In this document: positions 53,932-62,497 of the stretch, one piece after another | Numbering within the stretch: position 1 is the first letter of the stretch | Layout: every line of letters starts with the position of its first letter | Assembly: GCF_006546835.1 (NCBI RefSeq) | Contig: NZ_VICB01000023.1 | Location: 28,416-92,415 of the forward strand | Source of the DNA: Actinomyces johnsonii | GTDB lineage: Bacteria > Actinomycetota > Actinomycetes > Actinomycetales > Actinomycetaceae | Length of the DNA: 64,000 nt | Direction: 5' to 3' | Program-made: the position numbers and the translations under genes | The notes under the pieces: model-generated | What the model was told of the DNA's origin: nothing | Seen by the model: only the letters and a program-made list of their open reading frames with translations | Database searches by the model: none

Positions 53932-55236
53932 TTGCCGCAGCATGATCGGATGAGGCGTCGGAACTTTCTGATGGGCGGTCTCGCCTTGGTTGCCTCGAGC
54001 ACGCTTTTACCTGAGGCAATGCAGCTCACGGCCCATGCCTCTCCCGTCTTCCCAGCAGCGCCGGCCGCCGGTCCTCCCTCGGCGCCGTCAGAGGTGCTGT
54101 CAGATATGCAGGACCCGCGTGCCTGGGTCCACTCCTCCGAGGCCGGGTCCATACGGCCGGACACCTCCACCCACTCCCACGGGACCCAGTCGCTGGAAGT
54201 CACCACCACCGGTGACCCCGATCGCCCCACCAGCGCCGACCTGGCACTCTCGGGCACCGACATGACCGACTGCCAGTGGGATCTGTGGCTCCGCGTCGAG
54301 GACTACCGACAGGTCGCGAGCATCCTGCTCGAGCTCGGCGGGGAAGGCGAGGACTGTCTGCGCCTGGACGTTGCTCCCGACATGCGAACGCTGCGCACCA
54401 GTACCTGGTGCCGGGTGACCGTCAACCGGGCCGCCGAGCGCGCCGTCGTCGGTCGCCCCCAGTTAGATCGGGTGACCAGGGTGCGCCTGAAGGTTGTCCC
54501 CGCCTCCGACTCGGCACCGAGCCGGCTGTGGCTCGGCTACCTGGCGACCCTACCCTCGGCCGACAGCGGTATCGTCTCCATCTCCTTCGACGACGGCTAC
54601 GACAGCGACTACGACACGGCCCGGGGCATCATGCAGGGGTACGGCATCCCCGCGGCAACCTCCTATGTCATCGCCGACAAGGTCGGGCTGCCGGGCCGTA
54701 TGAGCGCCGACCAGCTCGCTGAGATGCGAGAGGTTCACGGCTGGGACATCGCCGCCCACGCCTCCACCGACCTCACCACGCTCGACGAGGCCAGGATGCG
54801 CAAGGAGTTCGAGACGATCAGGTCCTTCCTCCTCGAGCACGGATACCCCGAGGGTGCTGCCCACTTCGCCCTGCCCATGGGGCGGTACAACGACCTCGTG
54901 CTGCGCACCTCCCAGAGCTACTTCGACTCGCTGCGCACCATCGACGTCGCCCCGGAGACCCTCGCGCCGGGGGATCCGTACCGGCTCCGCGTCTTCTACT
55001 GCGGCTCCTACACCACCGAGTCTCAGGTCGAGCGGGCCCTGGCTCGGTGTCAGGAGCACCGCTGCTGGACCCATATGGTCTTCCACCGCGTTGACAAGGA
55101 TCCTGACGACGCTCCCGAGTCGGTGAAGGCGGCCAGCTTCAAGCGGTTCATGAAGCAGGTGGCGGACTCCGGCCTGCCCGTCAAGACGGTTCCGGAGGTC
55201 ATGCGCAGTCAGTCGTTCGCCCCTGCCCCGGACTGA
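53932..55236 (+). CDS. exported polysaccharide deacetylase (CE4-like)
   Basis: 434 residues from TTG 53932, which has GGAG 7 nt upstream; ATG 53950 is an alternative. A Tat-like leader (RRRNFLMGGLALVASS) precedes a beta-rich region that resembles a carbohydrate-binding module (about 60-205), then the NodB fold with motif 1 SFDDGY (218-223) and motif 2 HASTD (276-280), where the usual second metal His is Asp. FALPMGRYNDLVL is motif 3. It should remove N-acetyl groups from a surface glycan. It lies 52 bp before the glycosyltransferase gene, as PgaB and PgaC functions are paired in PNAG loci. Confidence 0.88.
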   Translation: MPQHDRMRRRNFLMGGLALVASSTLLPEAMQLTAHASPVFPAAPAAGPPSAPSEVLSDMQDPRAWVHSSEAGSIRPDTSTHSHGTQSLEVTTTGDPDRPTSADLALSGTDMTDCQWDLWLRVEDYRQVASILLELGGEGEDCLRLDVAPDMRTLRTSTWCRVTVNRAAERAVVGRPQLDRVTRVRLKVVPASDSAPSRLWLGYLATLPSADSGIVSISFDDGYDSDYDTARGIMQGYGIPAATSYVIADKVGLPGRMSADQLAEMREVHGWDIAAHASTDLTTLDEARMRKEFETIRSFLLEHGYPEGAAHFALPMGRYNDLVLRTSQSYFDSLRTIDVAPETLAPGDPYRLRVFYCGSYTTESQVERALARCQEHRCWTHMVFHRVDKDPDDAPESVKAASFKRFMKQVADSGLPVKTVPEVMRSQSFAPAPD

Positions 55237-55288
55237 GGCACCGCCGCTCCCGCTCCGAGTAAGTCCTTCGACATGGAAAGACTGACGC

Positions 55289-56803
55289 TTGTCCTGGTCA
55301 TTCGGATTCTTCGTCACGCTCGTCTGCCTTCTCATCCTTCTGGCCTGCGGGGCGGTCAAGGCGTTGTTCAAGCGCGGGATGCGGCTCAGGGCGGTACGGG
55401 GCCGCGGCAAAGGCTGCGGCGGGGTGGTCACTGTGCGCGCTCCGGTGACGACCACGGATGAAGCTCAGCGATCGGCCGATGCGACCGGGCTGCCCCGGGC
55501 GCTCACAGGGGCCAGCGGGCCCCTGCCAGCCATCCTGGTAGTCCTCGGCGTGGTGGGGTGGTTGTGCTGGCGCGTGCTGGTGAGCCGTCACCATGTTCTG
55601 GATACGTGGGTCGTATGGACCTTCGATGTCCTCTTCGTGATCGTCGCCGTGCAGCTGGTGCTGGTCGGCTTCGAAGGGCGCATGATCGGTGGCGGCGAGG
55701 TGTATCGAGTCGCCGTGCTCGTTCCGCTCTACAACGAGGATCCTGACGTCGTGATTCAGATGCTCTCCGCCCTGTTGAATCAGAGCTCTCCGCCGGCCGA
55801 GATCCACGTCGTCGACGACGGCTCCACCCAGGGTGCCTATCTGGAAGAGCGGGACTGGTTCATCCGTCAGGCGGCGGTGGCCCGCATCTACGCCACATGG
55901 CAACGGACTCCCAATGAGGGCAAGCGTCATGCTCAGATCCATGGTTTCAGGAAGATTCGCGACGCCGACCTGTTCGTGACCGTCGACTCCGACTCCATGC
56001 TCGACGCCGAGGCCCTCCATGAGATCGTCCAGCCCTTCAGCGATTCGCGGGTCATGTCGGTCGCAGGCGTCATCCTGGCGATCAACAACCGGGAGAATCT
56101 GCTGGCACGTGTGACCGACGTGATCTTCGTTGGACAGCAGCTCGTCGACCGCTCCTTCATGTCGAAGCTCGGCTCGGTGATGGTCAACTCCGGTGGCTTG
56201 GCCGCCTACCGGTGCTCCATCCTGGCTGAGAACATCGATACCTACATGAAGGAGAACTTCCTGGGGCGGCATGTGGAGTTCTCGGACGACTCTATGCTGA
56301 CCCTCTTCGCGCTGCTGCACGGCAGGACCGTCCAGCAGCCCTCGGCCTTCGCCTTCGCATGGATGCCCGACCGGTGGAGCCACCATTACCGGCAACAGGA
56401 GCGTTGGTTCCGCGGCTCCTTCATTCGCGGGCTCTGGCGTATCCGCTTCCTGCCGGTTCTCTCCTGGGGGTGGTGGCGGCAGGCAACCGGTTGGATGCAG
56501 ATCTGGCTGGTGATCTCGGTCTTCGTCTACCTAGTGCTCTGGCGTCCGCTTGTCGTCGGTCACGGCATTCCCCCGACGGTGCTGCTGGTGCCTCTTGCGA
56601 TCGGGCTGGCGCAGGGGTCGCGGTACATCACCGTGTGGCGCTCGGACACCACCGTCTCCGAGAGATGCGCCAGCCTCATCCTGTCTCCGGTGGCGACGCT
56701 CTGGTCCGCGCTGATCCTGCGCCCTCTGCGGGTCTGGGGGATGATCACCAGCGGCAAAATGGGGTGGAACACTCGTCAGCAGGTCGAGGTCACTTCGCAG
56801 TGA
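55289..56803 (+). CDS. processive membrane glycosyltransferase, family 2 (PgaC/hyaluronan-synthase-like)
   Basis: 504 residues. Three N-terminal TM helices (about 7-27, 80-97, 108-128) precede a cytoplasmic GT-A domain with VVDDGS (174-179), the DxD motif VDSDSMLD (near 233), the acceptor motif SDDSML and QQERW, followed by further TM helices. This layout belongs to enzymes that polymerise and extrude beta-linked polysaccharide such as PNAG or hyaluronan. TTG start at 55289. With the deacetylase it forms a minimal exopolysaccharide operon; the sugar is not predictable from sequence alone. Confidence 0.9.
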   Translation: MSWSFGFFVTLVCLLILLACGAVKALFKRGMRLRAVRGRGKGCGGVVTVRAPVTTTDEAQRSADATGLPRALTGASGPLPAILVVLGVVGWLCWRVLVSRHHVLDTWVVWTFDVLFVIVAVQLVLVGFEGRMIGGGEVYRVAVLVPLYNEDPDVVIQMLSALLNQSSPPAEIHVVDDGSTQGAYLEERDWFIRQAAVARIYATWQRTPNEGKRHAQIHGFRKIRDADLFVTVDSDSMLDAEALHEIVQPFSDSRVMSVAGVILAINNRENLLARVTDVIFVGQQLVDRSFMSKLGSVMVNSGGLAAYRCSILAENIDTYMKENFLGRHVEFSDDSMLTLFALLHGRTVQQPSAFAFAWMPDRWSHHYRQQERWFRGSFIRGLWRIRFLPVLSWGWWRQATGWMQIWLVISVFVYLVLWRPLVVGHGIPPTVLLVPLAIGLAQGSRYITVWRSDTTVSERCASLILSPVATLWSALILRPLRVWGMITSGKMGWNTRQQVEVTSQ

Positions 56804-56823
56804 GTCGACCGGCGGCCTCGCGA

Positions 56824-57708
56824 TCAGGAAGTCTCCCTGTCCGGCGCGCCGGCTATGGAGGCCTGGCGATAGAAGTCCGCGAGGTGGTGGGTGCCCGTCG
56901 TCGGGGCCACGCAGTCGCGCATCATGTTCCAGGACATGAACTGGGCGATGTCGGCCAGGCGCGGGCTGAACAGCGCCGTCAGCCTCAGCGCCGGTGGCAG
57001 CATCCAGGTGGGCACCGCGGCGATGCGTGGTCGTGTGCCGACGGCGCGGAACGCCAGCTGGGCCACCTGTCGCCAGGTGAGCACATCCGGCCCGCCGATG
57101 TCCCACGTGCCGGAAGCCCCCTTCTCCATTCGGTCAACGACGTAGGCCGCCAGGTCCGCCCCGTGGATCGGGTTGATCCGCGCTGTCGGGCTCAGCGCCG
57201 TCACCAAGCCGCGCCTGGCCATCGCCAGCACCTCCATCATGTCGGAGAAGTAGGCCGGCGGATTGATGATCTGAGAACTGATCTCTGCCACCGAGAGTGT
57301 CTGCGCGAATGCCGACTTCGCTCGTGTCAGCCGGGCGGGGCAGCGATCGCCGCCCAGGGTATTGATGTAGGTGAAGGATTCGGCGTGCTTCAGCGCCGAG
57401 TTCAGGATCGCCAGGTTGGCGAGGTTGTCGATCTGCCACGGGTCGGCCTTCTGGCGGGTCACCCCCAGAGCCGAGACAACATGCTCGACGTCGGCTGCGA
57501 GTTCCCGGGTGAAGCGAGGATCGGTGACGCTCCCGAGAGCCCACTCGTCCACCAGGCCGTCCAATGACGGCGAGCCCCAGGGCCCCTCCCTGCAGGCGCG
57601 ATCCCGGTCCCGCGCCACGGCCCGAACGAGGTGCCCGCGGCTGTGAAGTTCGGCGACCACGTACCGGCCGAGGTACCCGGTCGCCCCGGCGACAAGAACG
57701 CTCGCCAT
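56824..57708 (-). CDS. NmrA-like/atypical SDR NAD(P)-binding protein
   Basis: 294 residues. The Rossmann motif VLVAGATGYLGRYVVAELHSRGH and the following Arg pair (VRAVARDRDR) bind NAD(P). NINTLG-like YINTLGGDR and the later INPIHGADLAAYVVDRM are typical of NmrA-like/atypical short-chain dehydrogenases. The classical YxxxK pair is not obvious. Substrate unknown. A perfect palindrome lies 61 bp upstream of the start, and a tetR gene is next on the same strand, so it is probably the regulated target. Converges on the glycosyltransferase gene. Confidence 0.85.
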   Translation of the reverse strand: MASVLVAGATGYLGRYVVAELHSRGHLVRAVARDRDRACREGPWGSPSLDGLVDEWALGSVTDPRFTRELAADVEHVVSALGVTRQKADPWQIDNLANLAILNSALKHAESFTYINTLGGDRCPARLTRAKSAFAQTLSVAEISSQIINPPAYFSDMMEVLAMARRGLVTALSPTARINPIHGADLAAYVVDRMEKGASGTWDIGGPDVLTWRQVAQLAFRAVGTRPRIAAVPTWMLPPALRLTALFSPRLADIAQFMSWNMMRDCVAPTTGTHHLADFYRQASIAGAPDRETS

Positions 57709-57768
57709 CTCGCATTCCTCCTGAACCTCGTTGTGGCAGTGAACGGTGGGTAACAGTCATGGTAGTCA

Positions 57769-57792
57769 TTTGTGGACAACACTGTCCACAAA
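57769..57792. promoter_or_regulatory. palindromic operator, probably for the adjacent TetR regulator
   Basis: Perfect 10-bp arms TTTGTGGACA and TGTCCACAAA with a 4-nt spacer ACAC. It lies between the tetR gene and the start of the NmrA-like gene, 61 bp before the latter. Confidence 0.7.
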
Positions 57793-57841
57793 CACGGGGT
57801 GCTGTCGGTTCCTGCGGCAGTGGTCAGGCGGGGAAGGGATG

Positions 57842-58438
57842 CTATGGCGCCCCGAACAGGCGTGTCAGGAGGGTGTGCACCAGCTCGCGAGCATCTGCAC
57901 CCTTGCCGGCCTGCGAGGCCAACCACCGATCGAGTGTGACGGCAACGTTCCACACCAGCTCGACATACAAGTCCTCGGGAATGTCCAAGTCGAGTACGCC
58001 CTGCTCGCGACCCGTGTGCACGATCTGCTGGCACCAGGCCCGGGCGGACCTCTCGAAATCGGCGCTTGAGGCGCTCGGTGGGGCATCCCGCATGTGGAAG
58101 AGCGTCGCGATCGTTGCTGTGTCCTCGTCGCCTCCGGCCGCCGCCAGCTCATCGAAGAAGGTGAAGATCTCGGGCCAGAAGGACTCAGTGGTCAGCGCCG
58201 CAGGATTGGGTGGGCTCACTCGCTCGGCGAGCAGGGTCAGTCCGTCGGAGAATGCCGCGTCGAAGAGTGTCGCCTTGTCGGTGAAGAAGTAGTAGAAGGA
58301 GCTGCGAGGGAACTCCGCGGCGGAGAGGATGTCGCTCAATGCAGTGCCGTTGTATCCGTGGAGCGCAAACATCGTGCGCGCCGTCCGCATCAAGCGGCGA
58401 CGTCGGGGCGGATCGATCGGCTTGCGCGGCCTGGCCAT
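57842..58438 (-). CDS. TetR/AcrR-family transcriptional regulator
   Basis: 198 residues. The N-terminal HTH reads RRRLMRTARTMFALHGYNGT then ALSDILSAAEFPRSSFYYFF, the canonical TetR pattern. The C-terminal ligand domain is helical (ELVWNVAVTLDRWLASQAGK). It probably represses the NmrA-like gene downstream through the palindrome at 57769-57792, and perhaps itself. Ligand unknown. Confidence 0.92.
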   Translation of the reverse strand: MARPRKPIDPPRRRRLMRTARTMFALHGYNGTALSDILSAAEFPRSSFYYFFTDKATLFDAAFSDGLTLLAERVSPPNPAALTTESFWPEIFTFFDELAAAGGDEDTATIATLFHMRDAPPSASSADFERSARAWCQQIVHTGREQGVLDLDIPEDLYVELVWNVAVTLDRWLASQAGKGADARELVHTLLTRLFGAP

Positions 58439-58502
58439 CTCTCACCTCGCAGGTTGCTGGCGGCTCGTCCTTGCGCCGTCAGGGTACTCGCCCGGGCGGT
58501 CG

Positions 58503-58829
58503 TCAGTCCTGCCACTGCCCATTGCCGGCGGGTAGGCCGACGGCGGCCAGCAGTCCCGGAAAGCGTTGCTCGATGACGTTGTCGCGCCGGGTGATGCGTC
58601 GGTGCTTGCCCTCGCGCTCGGTATGCATGAGCCCCGACTCGCGCAACACCCGGAAGTGGTGCGACATCGTGGACTTGACGACGTCGTAGCTCAGGTCCCC
58701 GCAGTACAGGGCGCCCTCATCGGCGATCCGGCGCAGGACGTCGCGGCGGATGGGATCTGACAGGGCGCCCAGGATCGCGTCCAGGGAGATGTCGCCCGCC
58801 TCAGGGTGGAAGAGCTCCCTGTCCTTCAC
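58503..58829 (-). CDS. ArsR-type winged-helix transcriptional regulator
   Basis: 108 residues. The wHTH core is SLDAILGALSDPIRRDVLRRI, CGDLSYDVVKSTMSHHFRVL and RESGLMHTEREGKHRRITRR. The start is GTG 58829 with GGGGA about 7 nt upstream; an ATG at 58928 is open in frame but would place coding sequence over the divergent promoter. It has no clear metal-binding Cys motif, so it is unlikely to be a metal sensor. It is divergent from an MFS gene whose promoter carries a palindrome, its likely target. Confidence 0.88.
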   Translation of the reverse strand: MKDRELFHPEAGDISLDAILGALSDPIRRDVLRRIADEGALYCGDLSYDVVKSTMSHHFRVLRESGLMHTEREGKHRRITRRDNVIEQRFPGLLAAVGLPAGNGQWQD

Positions 58830-58884
58830 GGTTCGTCCCCGCCTCTCTGTCTCAGTCCTCGCCTCGGCGTCGTGCGGACGAAGT

Positions 58885-58921
58885 TGACAAAGGAAAGCGT
58901 CTCGTACAATTCTTAGTACGT
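58885..58921 (+). promoter_or_regulatory. MFS-gene promoter overlapped by a palindromic operator
   Basis: TTGACA (58885) and TACAAT (58906) form a promoter with a short 15-nt spacer. The inverted repeat CGTAC, 8 nt, GTACG (58904-58921) covers the -10 box, an ideal place for repression by the divergently encoded ArsR-like protein. Confidence 0.6.
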
Positions 58922-58947
58922 CAAACATCGAACTAAGGAGGTTTGAG

Positions 58948-60177
58948 ATGACTGAAGAGGCTAGTGGCTCATCGCGCGTGTCCGTGGATGACGAGAGGGC
59001 GTCGTCGAAAGGTGGTCGCGTCTCGATCATGGGCTGGCTGTCCTTCTTCACCATGTTCGTCATCGGGACCGACACCTTCCTTGTCGCGCCCCTGCTGCCC
59101 CTGCTCCAGCGCGAGCTCGACGTCCCGCTGTCCCAGGCCGGCTGGCTGGTGTCCGCCTACGCCCTGGGGTACGCGTTGTTCGCCCTTGTAGCCGGTCCTG
59201 TCTCGGACCGCCATGACCGACGTCGGGTCATCCTCCATGGACTGGCGGCTTTCGCCGTCTTCACCTGCGCCTGCGGCCTGGCCTGGAGCTTCTGGAGCAT
59301 GGTCGCCGCCCGGTTCCTGGCCGGCGTGAGCGCAGCCTTCGTCAGCTCCCAGATCTGGGCCTCCATCCCGGTGACGGTGCCCCGGCCATCCATCATCAAG
59401 GTCATGGGCTACGCGACTGCGGGACTGGCGGTTGCACAGGTGGCCGGCGTACCGGTCGGCTCATACCTGTCAGTCAGAGGGTGGCAGCTGCCGTTCTTCG
59501 TGGTCGCGGCGGTCAGTGTCGTCCTGTGGGGACTCCTCTTCCTCTCATTCCCCCATGTGCGGCCGGTGGGGGAGCCTGCTGACGTCGTCGGCTCCTACCG
59601 AAGGGTTCTCGGCTCTCGGGTGCTGCGGTGGTCGCTCCTCGCCTACCTCGTGTTCCAGACCGGCAACTATGCCTCGTTCTCCTTCATCGGCTCCTGGCTG
59701 GCCAAGGACTTCGGCGCCTCGCAGACCACTATCGGGAAGGCCATGATGCTGATCGGCCTGGGAACCGCGCTGGGATCGCTGCTCGGCCCACGGCTCGTAG
59801 CAAGGGTCGGTGAGCAGCGGTCACTGTGGGCCGGCATCCTCGCTCAGGGTGCCTTCTACCTCCTGGCCGCTGCTATGGCCGTCATCATGCCCACCATGTG
59901 GGGCGCCGTCGTCGCCTTCGCCGCGGCCCTGGTCGTAGCCGGTTTCCTCCTGCCCGTCCTCATGGGGCAGCTTCAGGCTCACGCCGGCCAGGCCCGGGGA
60001 ACCGTCTCCTCGCTGTCCAATACCGCGATGTACCTGGGTGCCACGATCGCCGGCGCCATCGGCGGCGGGCTCCTGACCCGCGTCCCCGGTTTTTGGGGGC
60101 CCAGCGTCGTCACTGTCGCAGCCTTCCTCCTGGCCGTCGCTATCTACAGGGGTGCCGGCGCCCTGACCTCCGAGTGA
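58948..60177 (+). CDS. MFS transporter (DHA1-type drug/arabinose-efflux-like)
   Basis: 409 residues with 12 TM helices. After a short charged N-terminus, TDTFLVAPLLPLLQRELDVP leads to AGWLVSAYALGYALFALVAG and the motif A loop GPVSDRHDRRRVI between TM2 and TM3, typical of the arabinose-efflux/DHA1 exporters. AAGGAGG precedes the ATG. Control by the divergent ArsR-like regulator is likely from the operator over its promoter. Substrate unknown. Confidence 0.92.
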   Translation: MTEEASGSSRVSVDDERASSKGGRVSIMGWLSFFTMFVIGTDTFLVAPLLPLLQRELDVPLSQAGWLVSAYALGYALFALVAGPVSDRHDRRRVILHGLAAFAVFTCACGLAWSFWSMVAARFLAGVSAAFVSSQIWASIPVTVPRPSIIKVMGYATAGLAVAQVAGVPVGSYLSVRGWQLPFFVVAAVSVVLWGLLFLSFPHVRPVGEPADVVGSYRRVLGSRVLRWSLLAYLVFQTGNYASFSFIGSWLAKDFGASQTTIGKAMMLIGLGTALGSLLGPRLVARVGEQRSLWAGILAQGAFYLLAAAMAVIMPTMWGAVVAFAAALVVAGFLLPVLMGQLQAHAGQARGTVSSLSNTAMYLGATIAGAIGGGLLTRVPGFWGPSVVTVAAFLLAVAIYRGAGALTSE

Positions 60178-60211
60178 GCCGGCCGTTGCGTGTCGCGCTC
60201 CTTAACTTCGA

Positions 60212-60259
60212 CCGAAACTTCATAGAAGACACGGTTCCGGGTCGTCTATGAAGTTTTGG
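60212..60259. terminator. AT-rich long hairpin after the MFS gene
   Basis: CCGAAACTTCATAGA pairs with TCTATGAAGTTTTGG over 15 bp (one G-U), continuing inward with GAC/GTC. It lies 35 bp after the stop and is much more AT-rich than its surroundings. It can act as a terminator, but it also looks like a pair of short transposon-like ends. Confidence 0.6.
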
Positions 60260-60387
60260 TTGTTGTGGAGTGGGGGAGGGTGAGAGGGAGGGCTGATTTG
60301 TCCTGCATTGAATAGACCGTTAACAATCGTTATTGGACAAAGTGCTACTCTCCCACCGGAATCATCCCGACATCGAGAGATCTCACC

Positions 60388-62382
60388 ATGTCCACAACAT
60401 CCTCAACCGGCTCCGCTGCGGCGGAACCGTCCAGCTCAGGGGCCAGTCCGGTCAAGGAGCTGACAATTCGCGGCATCGTCATCGGCGGCGTCATCACGCT
60501 CGTCTTCACCGCGGCGAACGTCTACCTCGGCCTCAAGGTGGGTCTGACCTTCGCCACCTCCATCCCGGCCGCCGTCATCTCCATGGCGATCCTGCGTCGC
60601 TTCTCCGATCACACGATCCAGGAGAACAACATCGTCCAGACGATCGCCTCGGCGGCCGGGACGCTGTCCGCCATTATCTTCGTCCTGCCTGGACTCATCA
60701 TCGTGGGCTGGTGGACCGGCTTCCCCTACCTTCAGACGGTCCTCGTCATCATCCTGGGCGGCATCCTTGGCGTCACCTACTCGATCCCGTTGCGGCGCGC
60801 GCTCGTGACCAGCTCCGACCTGCCCTACCCCGAGGGCGTAGCCGGCGCCGAGGTCCTCCGCGTGGGCGACACCAGCGAGGGCGCCGAGGAGTCCGGGCGT
60901 GGGCTGGGCGTCATCGTGCGCGGCTCCATCGCCTCCGCCGCCCTCTACTTCCTCAACGCCCTCAAGGCCATCAGCGTCGATATCTCCGGGGTCTTCCGGG
61001 TCGGCGCCGGTGCCACCATGATGAGCACCTCCCTGTCCCTGGCCCTGGCCGGTGTGGGCCACCTGGTCGGCATCGGTGTCGGCATCGCCATGATCGTCGG
61101 CCTACTCATCTCCTACGGCGTGCTGCTTCCGGTGCGCACCTGGGGCGGTGCCGCCTCCGCCCCGGACCTCGCGGACTTCGTGAGCACCACCTTCGCCAGT
61201 GAGGTGCGCATCGTGGGCGCCGGGGCCATCGCCATTGCCGCCATCTGGACCTTCCTGAAGATCCTGGGCCCCATCGTCTCCGGCATCCGCGAATCCCTGG
61301 CCTCCAGTGCCAAGCGCGACGCTGGCGAGGAGATCCCCCTGACTGAGCGCGACCTGTCGATGAAGACGGTCATCGGTGTCACCGTCGGCTCCATGCTGCC
61401 CATCGGTGTGCTCCTGTGGCTCTTCCTGCACGGGACCCCCATGGCCCACCACACGGTCGGACTCATCATCGCCTCCATCCTGTTCATTCTGCTGACCGGC
61501 CTGGTCGTCGCCTCGGTCTGCGGCTACATGGCCGGCCTCATCGGCTCTTCCAACTCGCCGATCTCCGGCGTCGGCATCCTCGTGGCCGTCTCCGCGGCGG
61601 CGCTCGTGCGCACCATCGCCAGTAGCTCCTCGTCCAACGACGTTCGCACCCTGGTGGCTTACACCCTGTTCGTCACCGCCGTTGTCTTCGGCGTGGCCAC
61701 CATCTCCAACGACAACCTCCAGGACCTCAAGACTGGCCAGCTCGTCGACTCCACCCCGTGGAAGCAGCAGGTGGCCCTCGTCATTGGTGTCGTCTTCGGC
61801 GCCATCGTCATCCCGCCGGTCCTCAGCCTCATGCAGGGGGCCTTCGGCTTCGCCGGCGCCCCGGGCGCCGGTGCCGACGCTCTGGCCGCGCCCCAGGCGA
61901 ACCTCATCAAGCACCTCGTTCAGGGCGTCCTCGGCGGCGACCTCAACTGGAGCCTACTGGGGCTGGGCGCCCTCATTGGCGCCGTCATCATCGCCATCGA
62001 CGAGATCCTGCGGCGCAACAGCAAGTACTTCCTGCCGCCGCTCGCCGTCGGCATGGGCATGTACCTGCCCACCAGTGTCACCGTCATGATCCCGATCGGT
62101 GCTGCTTTGGGACACCTCTACGACCGCTGGGCTCAGCGCACCGCCAACCCCGAGCGGGCCAAGCGCATGGGCACGCTCATGGCCACCGGCCTCATCGTCG
62201 GTGAGAGCCTCGCCGGCGTCATCTATGCCGGTATCGTCGTGGCCTTCGGTGGCAAGGAGGACCCGCTGGCCATCATGCCCGAGGGTTTCGCCGGTGTCGC
62301 CCCCTGGGTAGGCGTAGTGCTGTTCGTCGCCACCCTGTGGTACCTCTACCGGGGCGCCCGCCAGGAGAGCACTCGCGATTGA
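60388..62382 (+). CDS. OPT-family oligopeptide (or metal-chelate) transporter
   Basis: 664 residues with about 14-16 TM helices. The start of the domain ELTIRGIVIGGVITLVFTAA and NVYLGLKVGLTFATSIPAAV, then SSDLPYPEGVAGAEVLRVGD and VCGYMAGLIGSSNSPISGVG, are signatures of the prokaryotic OPT family. It imports oligopeptides or, in some members, siderophore-metal complexes. No peptidase gene is adjacent. A TAAC-AATC-GTTA palindrome lies in the promoter region (about 60321-60332) and could be an operator. Confidence 0.93.
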   Translation: MSTTSSTGSAAAEPSSSGASPVKELTIRGIVIGGVITLVFTAANVYLGLKVGLTFATSIPAAVISMAILRRFSDHTIQENNIVQTIASAAGTLSAIIFVLPGLIIVGWWTGFPYLQTVLVIILGGILGVTYSIPLRRALVTSSDLPYPEGVAGAEVLRVGDTSEGAEESGRGLGVIVRGSIASAALYFLNALKAISVDISGVFRVGAGATMMSTSLSLALAGVGHLVGIGVGIAMIVGLLISYGVLLPVRTWGGAASAPDLADFVSTTFASEVRIVGAGAIAIAAIWTFLKILGPIVSGIRESLASSAKRDAGEEIPLTERDLSMKTVIGVTVGSMLPIGVLLWLFLHGTPMAHHTVGLIIASILFILLTGLVVASVCGYMAGLIGSSNSPISGVGILVAVSAAALVRTIASSSSSNDVRTLVAYTLFVTAVVFGVATISNDNLQDLKTGQLVDSTPWKQQVALVIGVVFGAIVIPPVLSLMQGAFGFAGAPGAGADALAAPQANLIKHLVQGVLGGDLNWSLLGLGALIGAVIIAIDEILRRNSKYFLPPLAVGMGMYLPTSVTVMIPIGAALGHLYDRWAQRTANPERAKRMGTLMATGLIVGESLAGVIYAGIVVAFGGKEDPLAIMPEGFAGVAPWVGVVLFVATLWYLYRGARQESTRD

Positions 62383-62497
62383 GGCTGCCGGATTCCTCCG
62401 GAAACGACGTCGATCTTTCTCCGACCGTCCTCGCGACCGCCGTCCCTGCACTAGGCTGGGCGGCGGCCGCGAGGACGCGTAGTACCAGGAGGACCTC

